A stretch of DNA of 64,000 nucleotides from Cynocephalus volans. Lineage: Eukaryota > Chordata > Mammalia > Dermoptera > Cynocephalidae. Below are positions 59,820 to 64,000 of the stretch, in pieces. A model generated the notes under the pieces. It had not been told where the DNA came from. It did not search any database and saw only the letters and a list, made by a program, of their open reading frames with translations. The translations under genes and the position numbers were made by a program. Every line of letters starts with the position of its first letter. Position 1 is the stretch's first letter. The DNA lies in the NCBI RefSeq assembly GCF_027409185.1, contig NC_084468.1, forward strand, positions 98,456,001 to 98,520,000. Direction: 5' to 3'.

Positions 59820-60480
59820 CTACTCTGCAATAAATAGGAATAAAACATTGTTGCGTGCAACAACTTGGATGAATCTACAGGGAATTTTGCCGAGCTAAAA
59901 AAGCTGACCTTAAAAGTTACATACTCTATGATTCCATTTATACAATTTTTATTTATTTATTTATTTATTTATTTAAATTTTATTTTGTCAATATACATTG
60001 TGGCTGATTATTGTTGCCCCTCACCAAGACCTCCCTCTATACAATTTTTAAAATGATTTTTGAAATATCTTTTTTGAAATGATATTCTAGAAATGGAGGA
60101 CAAATTAGTGCTGGCCTGGAGTTAAGGAGGGGATGTTTACAAAAGGCCAACACGAGGGATCTTTGTGGTGTTGGAAGTTTTTAACATCTTGTCTGTGATA
60201 GTAGATGCAGAATCTACACAGGTGATAAAATTGTATAGAACTTAATACACACACATAGTCACAAGCAGGGACAAATGAGTACTAGTAATGGGGAAATCTG
60301 AATAAAATTTGTGGGCTATATCAATGTCAATATCATGGTTATAATATACTATATAGCTTTGTAAAGTGTTACCATGGGGGTAATTGGGCAAAACGTACAA
60401 GAGATATTGCTGTATTGATTCTCACAACTTCATGTGACTCTACAGTTATCTCAATAAAAACTTTAACTTAATAAAAAGGA
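59820..60480 (+). mobile_element. Old L1 3' end, interrupted
   Basis: TAGGAATAAAACATTGTTGC, CAACTTGGATGAATCTACAG and TACATACTCTATGATTCC read as an old L1 3' region. After the younger insert it continues (TCTAGAAATGGAGGAC...) to ATCTCAATAAAAACTTTAA. Confidence 0.65.
59950..60042 (-). mobile_element. Short L1 3'-end insertion with TSD
   Basis: (TTTA)n tail, then AAATTTTATTTTGTCAATAT and GTGGCTGATTATTGTTGCCC: the same 3'-terminal sequence as the L1 at 37.0 kb. Only about 90 bp long (extreme 5' truncation). Duplication TATACAATTTTTA at 59938-59950 and about 60039-60051 (edges approximate). Confidence 0.85.
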
Positions 60481-60489
60481 ATGTCAAGA

Positions 60490-63000
60490 ATCCGTGGTTT
60501 CATTATATCAGTATAAGCTCATTGCACAATGTTTTAATTATTATATATGTTTTACATAAGTTTTTTGTAGGTATCAAATATTATGTTAAAATAAAAATGA
60601 AGTAAATTTATAGTACTGATATGGCAACATGGCCATGCTATATTGTAAAGTAAAAAAAAAAAAAAAGCATCATATCAAGTAGCATGTATCATACAATCCC
60701 CAAAATACACTTATTATGTTTCTGTAGATATGTGTGCTAAGGGTTTAAATAAGAAAAAGTTTACAGTAGTTACTTCTGGGGATGGGACTGGAGGAGCAGA
60801 GAGAGGAAGACTCCTAGTTTTCACTTACATAATTATGTAATGTTTGTATGTTGTTTACCATGAGCATATACTGCCTTTATAATTAACATTTTATGAAAAA
60901 GATTCCAGCTTAATAACAATTTAGAATCTTAATAAAATTTTGTGAATCATTAAGATATACTTATAAATACGAGGGTAAAAAACATCCAGAATAACTTCAA
61001 ACAATAAAGTATCAGTAAGTTGTCAGCTAAACACCAGTGTGTTCTTCAAAACTTGCCTCTCTACACACCTTATTATTTTGAAGAAACCAAAAATGACTGG
61101 AAAAGGAGAAAAATAATTCTTTTTAAATTTAAAAATGTCCATTTCTAGTGATTTTTCCATTTTTGATGATTTCCTCAAATTATCAACTATCATCATTTAT
61201 TTCATGCCTGTTATTCACAGAACGTGTGCCGGGGTTATAAGCAAGCATATGACATAGTCCCTGACTTCAATATATTCACATAGTTACTGGAAAATAGTAT
61301 ATATACATAAACAATAAATTACTGTACAATATACCATATATATTATTTTTATTATATAAGGAATACATAAGCATCATATGTATTACATGACTGCTACAGA
61401 CAGCAAATGTTAATAAATGATCAGAAGGTGAGGTAATTGCAAAAGTCAAGGGAAATCCAATAATGCTTCTGGTAGGAGACAGAAATAAATTAGGGATTTT
61501 ATTTAAGATTGAGTAGACCCGGCTGAAAAAAGATAAGAACTAAAATTGAAGAGAACAGAAGGAGTCTTAGTGTGAAGAGTCTTGAAAATCATCCTCCTGA
61601 CATTCAGTCTATACTTAATATGAATAGAACTTGGATCAAGATCCACGAAAGCTAGAATATCTGAATTTTGGCCTAATGATTTGTTTTATAGCTGAAATTC
61701 TGCCCTTTTAGTGTTTTAAGATTGTTTTGGACCTTACCTATATTGGTTTAAGATATTTGAGTGTGGTCCCGATTGTCTTTAGAGATTTATTACCCCTCCC
61801 AATTTTGTCTGGAAGCTGTAGAGAGACTTTTAAAACCTTACATAGAATATAGTGTAGAAAGCAAGGTCAAGGGCTTTTCAACTACAAATTCCACCTAAAA
61901 TGCCAATTAAACTCTAATAAAACTGTCTTTCTCTTATGAATAAGGAGGGTTCTTAGTTTATTTTCTGGTTATTTATGGCAGTAGAAGAGGAGAAAATGAC
62001 GACAACCTAACTACAAACACTGTAGCCAGGTGATATGCTGAGGATAATGATACTTGACATTTGTATGCCATGGCCATTTATCATTTACAATGTGCTATCA
62101 CATATATTTGATCCTCTGGAATGCAGCCCTTGATCAGAAAGTGCTGAATAAAGGCACATTAGTGGTAGTCCCAAAGTTTCCTAGCAAGCTGATTCAGTGT
62201 TTTGCATAATCTAGTATGGTAACAAGTTGAAGCATTCATTTCATGTTCTTCATGGTCTTCAGTTCATTTGAGTAAACGGGAAAGGAGGTAGAGAGAAATC
62301 AAGCCTCATAGTTAAAAGGAAAAGGAAGAAAATAAAATGCTTTTTAGTTAGAATCAGGAAACACCCATGAATTTTAATAAAGCTCCAATGTAGTATAATT
62401 CTGCAGAAAGTGTTCGACAAGGGCTCTGAAAACAGCACTTACTAGCCATGCGACTTGGATCAGGTCTAAACTTCTCTGGGTCTCAGAGATTATGATTCAC
62501 TATTGTTTTGAGTTGTGCTTCTTTAAATCTCAAGCTTTATTAAGCATTTGTTAAATGTCAAGAACTATGCTAGACATTGTGAATTAAAAAAAAAAAAAAA
62601 AAAAAAACCCAGTCTTGACTCTCAAGAGCTCATAGGCTGGTTGGGAGTCAATTGTACAGGCAAACAAATCATAGATGGACAAGTATTAAAATAGAAACAG
62701 GGAAAAATCGGGGGCACTGAGAACAAACCCCTACTCTGAAGGAGTTAGGAAAGGCTTCTTCTAGATCTATGTTCTGCAGGGTGTTAGTCAGGTGAAGAAG
62801 AGAGGTGAGGGCATTCTTGCAGGTGGAGCCCCGTATGAGTGAGGCCGGAGTCACAGACAAGGCTGGCTTCTGAGAAGGAGAAAGTGGCAGGAGGAAACAG
62901 GTTCAAAAGGCCTGTTTTGGAAAAGATTGGGAAAGGCAATCTACCATTAGTGCGGGGGATAACGAATAACTTGAAACAATTTAATGAAAACTTCTGGTTC
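60490..63000. other. Intergenic DNA, old L1 pieces and a MIR
   Basis: 60590-60900 is L1-like (TACAGTAGTTACTTCTGGGG). 62440-62600 is MIR-like (AACAGCACTTACTAGCCATG, TTCTCTGGGTCTCAGAG). A-runs at 60651-60666 and 62587-62606. No gene recognised. Confidence 0.45.
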
Positions 63001-63009
63001 TGAAATATT

Positions 63010-63560
63010 TACCTAAGCTATTATTTGAATGGATGAATAGCATTCCATTACACATCTCAATATTTGGAAGTTCCATAATGTATACACTCAGTCCCCTCTT
63101 TTAGAATATTTAGGTGATTTCCAGGGTGTTGTTATTATTGTTCATGTTTTTTACTCTTTTAAACAGTGCTGTAGTGAAAAATCTTTACTCATGTCCATGA
63201 TCATTTTCAAAGTCAAAGAGTATGTACATTTTTAAGTCCTTTTGGTATTGAGTGACAACATATCCTTCAGAGTTTGTACCAATTTACATTCCTATCAACA
63301 ATGCCTAGTATCCTTTCTAAAGCCCTGGGGGAATATTCATTACTTAAAACCTCTTCTCTCCCAGTTTTACTTGTACAAGTGAAAATAGTATTTTGTCATT
63401 TCAATCTGCACTTCTTTTATTGCTAATGAAGCAAAGCACTTTTTTTTCATCTGCTCATTGGAAACCACTATGTTTTCTTTTGTGTGTTTTCCTGACTCCT
63501 CCCCGCCTTTGAATAAGGTACTTGTTTTATATGTACACTAAGAATTTTAACTCCCTCTGT
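63010..63560 (-). mobile_element. Old L1 3' fragment (reversed)
   Basis: GGATGAATAGCATTCCATTA, AAACAGTGCTGTAGTGAAAA and TACCAATTTACATTCCTATC are reversed L1 3'-region phrases. The rest to 64000 is AT-rich with nothing recognised. Confidence 0.6.
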
Positions 63561-64000
63561 CCATAAAAATTGTGTATATACTTTTTCTTTGAGTCATTTA
63601 GCTCTTAATTTCTTCTCTAAATACACACAAATGGGTACACAGATATATGTATATTGTACCTTTTCATATCCAAATTATAATACATTTTAATATTAAGAAG
63701 TTTTATGATTTTATGTAGAATCATTTTTCAGTTCTTTCCTTTTTTATTCTCTTATAGCTATCTGTCTTAAGAATGTCTTCTTCAATACAAAAAAGTATGT
63801 CAATATTTAAAGTGCTTTTACTTCACAGCAAAAGGATGTAGATTTTATTCTGAACGCAATGGAAAGCAATCAGAGCTTTTTAAAAGGAGGGTTTTTTTTT
63901 TCTTTAAAAGGAGGATACTCTGGCTGAATTATGCAAGATGTTCTAGGATAGAAAGAGCTCTGCAGGACCATTATTAAGAAACTACAACAATACACTAAGG

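Overview
The window is nuclear genomic DNA from a placental mammal, very probably a colugo (Dermoptera, Galeopterus or Cynocephalus). It has spliced genes, a CpG-island promoter, MIR, L2, MaLR and old L1 remnants, and about twenty copies of a tRNA-Ile-like SINE with a GGGCCGAGCCCGTGG or GGGCTGGCCAGTT head, a GGTTCGGATCC B box and, in the long form, a CTGGCTGAGTGCCGGTCACG tail. This matches the CYN-SINE family described from flying lemurs. Most copies keep intact 10-18 bp target-site duplications. The lineage call rests on recall of that family, not on a database search.

Layout. 1-970: tail of an old L1. About 2470-7480, minus strand: the 5' end of ZGRF1 (predicted non-coding exon 1, the ATG exon and the next coding exon). 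5130-6225: a 280-bp inverted duplication. About 6965-7900: a CpG island that serves as a shared bidirectional promoter. About 7480-24505, plus strand: complete LARP7, with one predicted non-coding exon and twelve coding exons giving 576 codons plus stop. LARP7 intron 8 carries, on the opposite strand, the whole miR-302b/302c/302a/302d/367 cluster. From 24.5 kb to the end I find no gene: it is intergenic DNA filled with L1, CYN-SINE, MIR, L2, LTR and DNA-transposon remnants.

Function. LARP7 is the La-related protein that stabilises 7SK RNA and so restrains P-TEFb and transcription elongation. ZGRF1 is a GRF-zinc-finger helicase of genome maintenance. The miR-302/367 cluster is the pluripotency microRNA cluster; its position inside LARP7 and antisense to it is conserved with human.

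Most interesting signals. (1) Two independent short insertions with perfect 15-16 bp target-site duplications and no poly(A) consist only of the 5' half of a tRNA or tRNA-like RNA. Both end in the anticodon loop: one is tRNA-Gly(TCC), 33170-33205; the other is a CYN-SINE with a GAT anticodon, 40772-40811. They look like retroposed, anticodon-cleaved tRNA halves. (2) A 280-bp inverted duplication with only two mismatches near the ZGRF1/LARP7 promoter. (3) A twin-primed (5'-inverted) L1. (4) SINE-in-SINE, dimeric SINE and possible L1-tail/SINE chimera structures. (5) Two interleaved 10-bp inverted repeats in LARP7 intron 10. (6) An unidentified coding-like segment just upstream of the CpG island. 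All homology calls are from memory and reading; no search was run.
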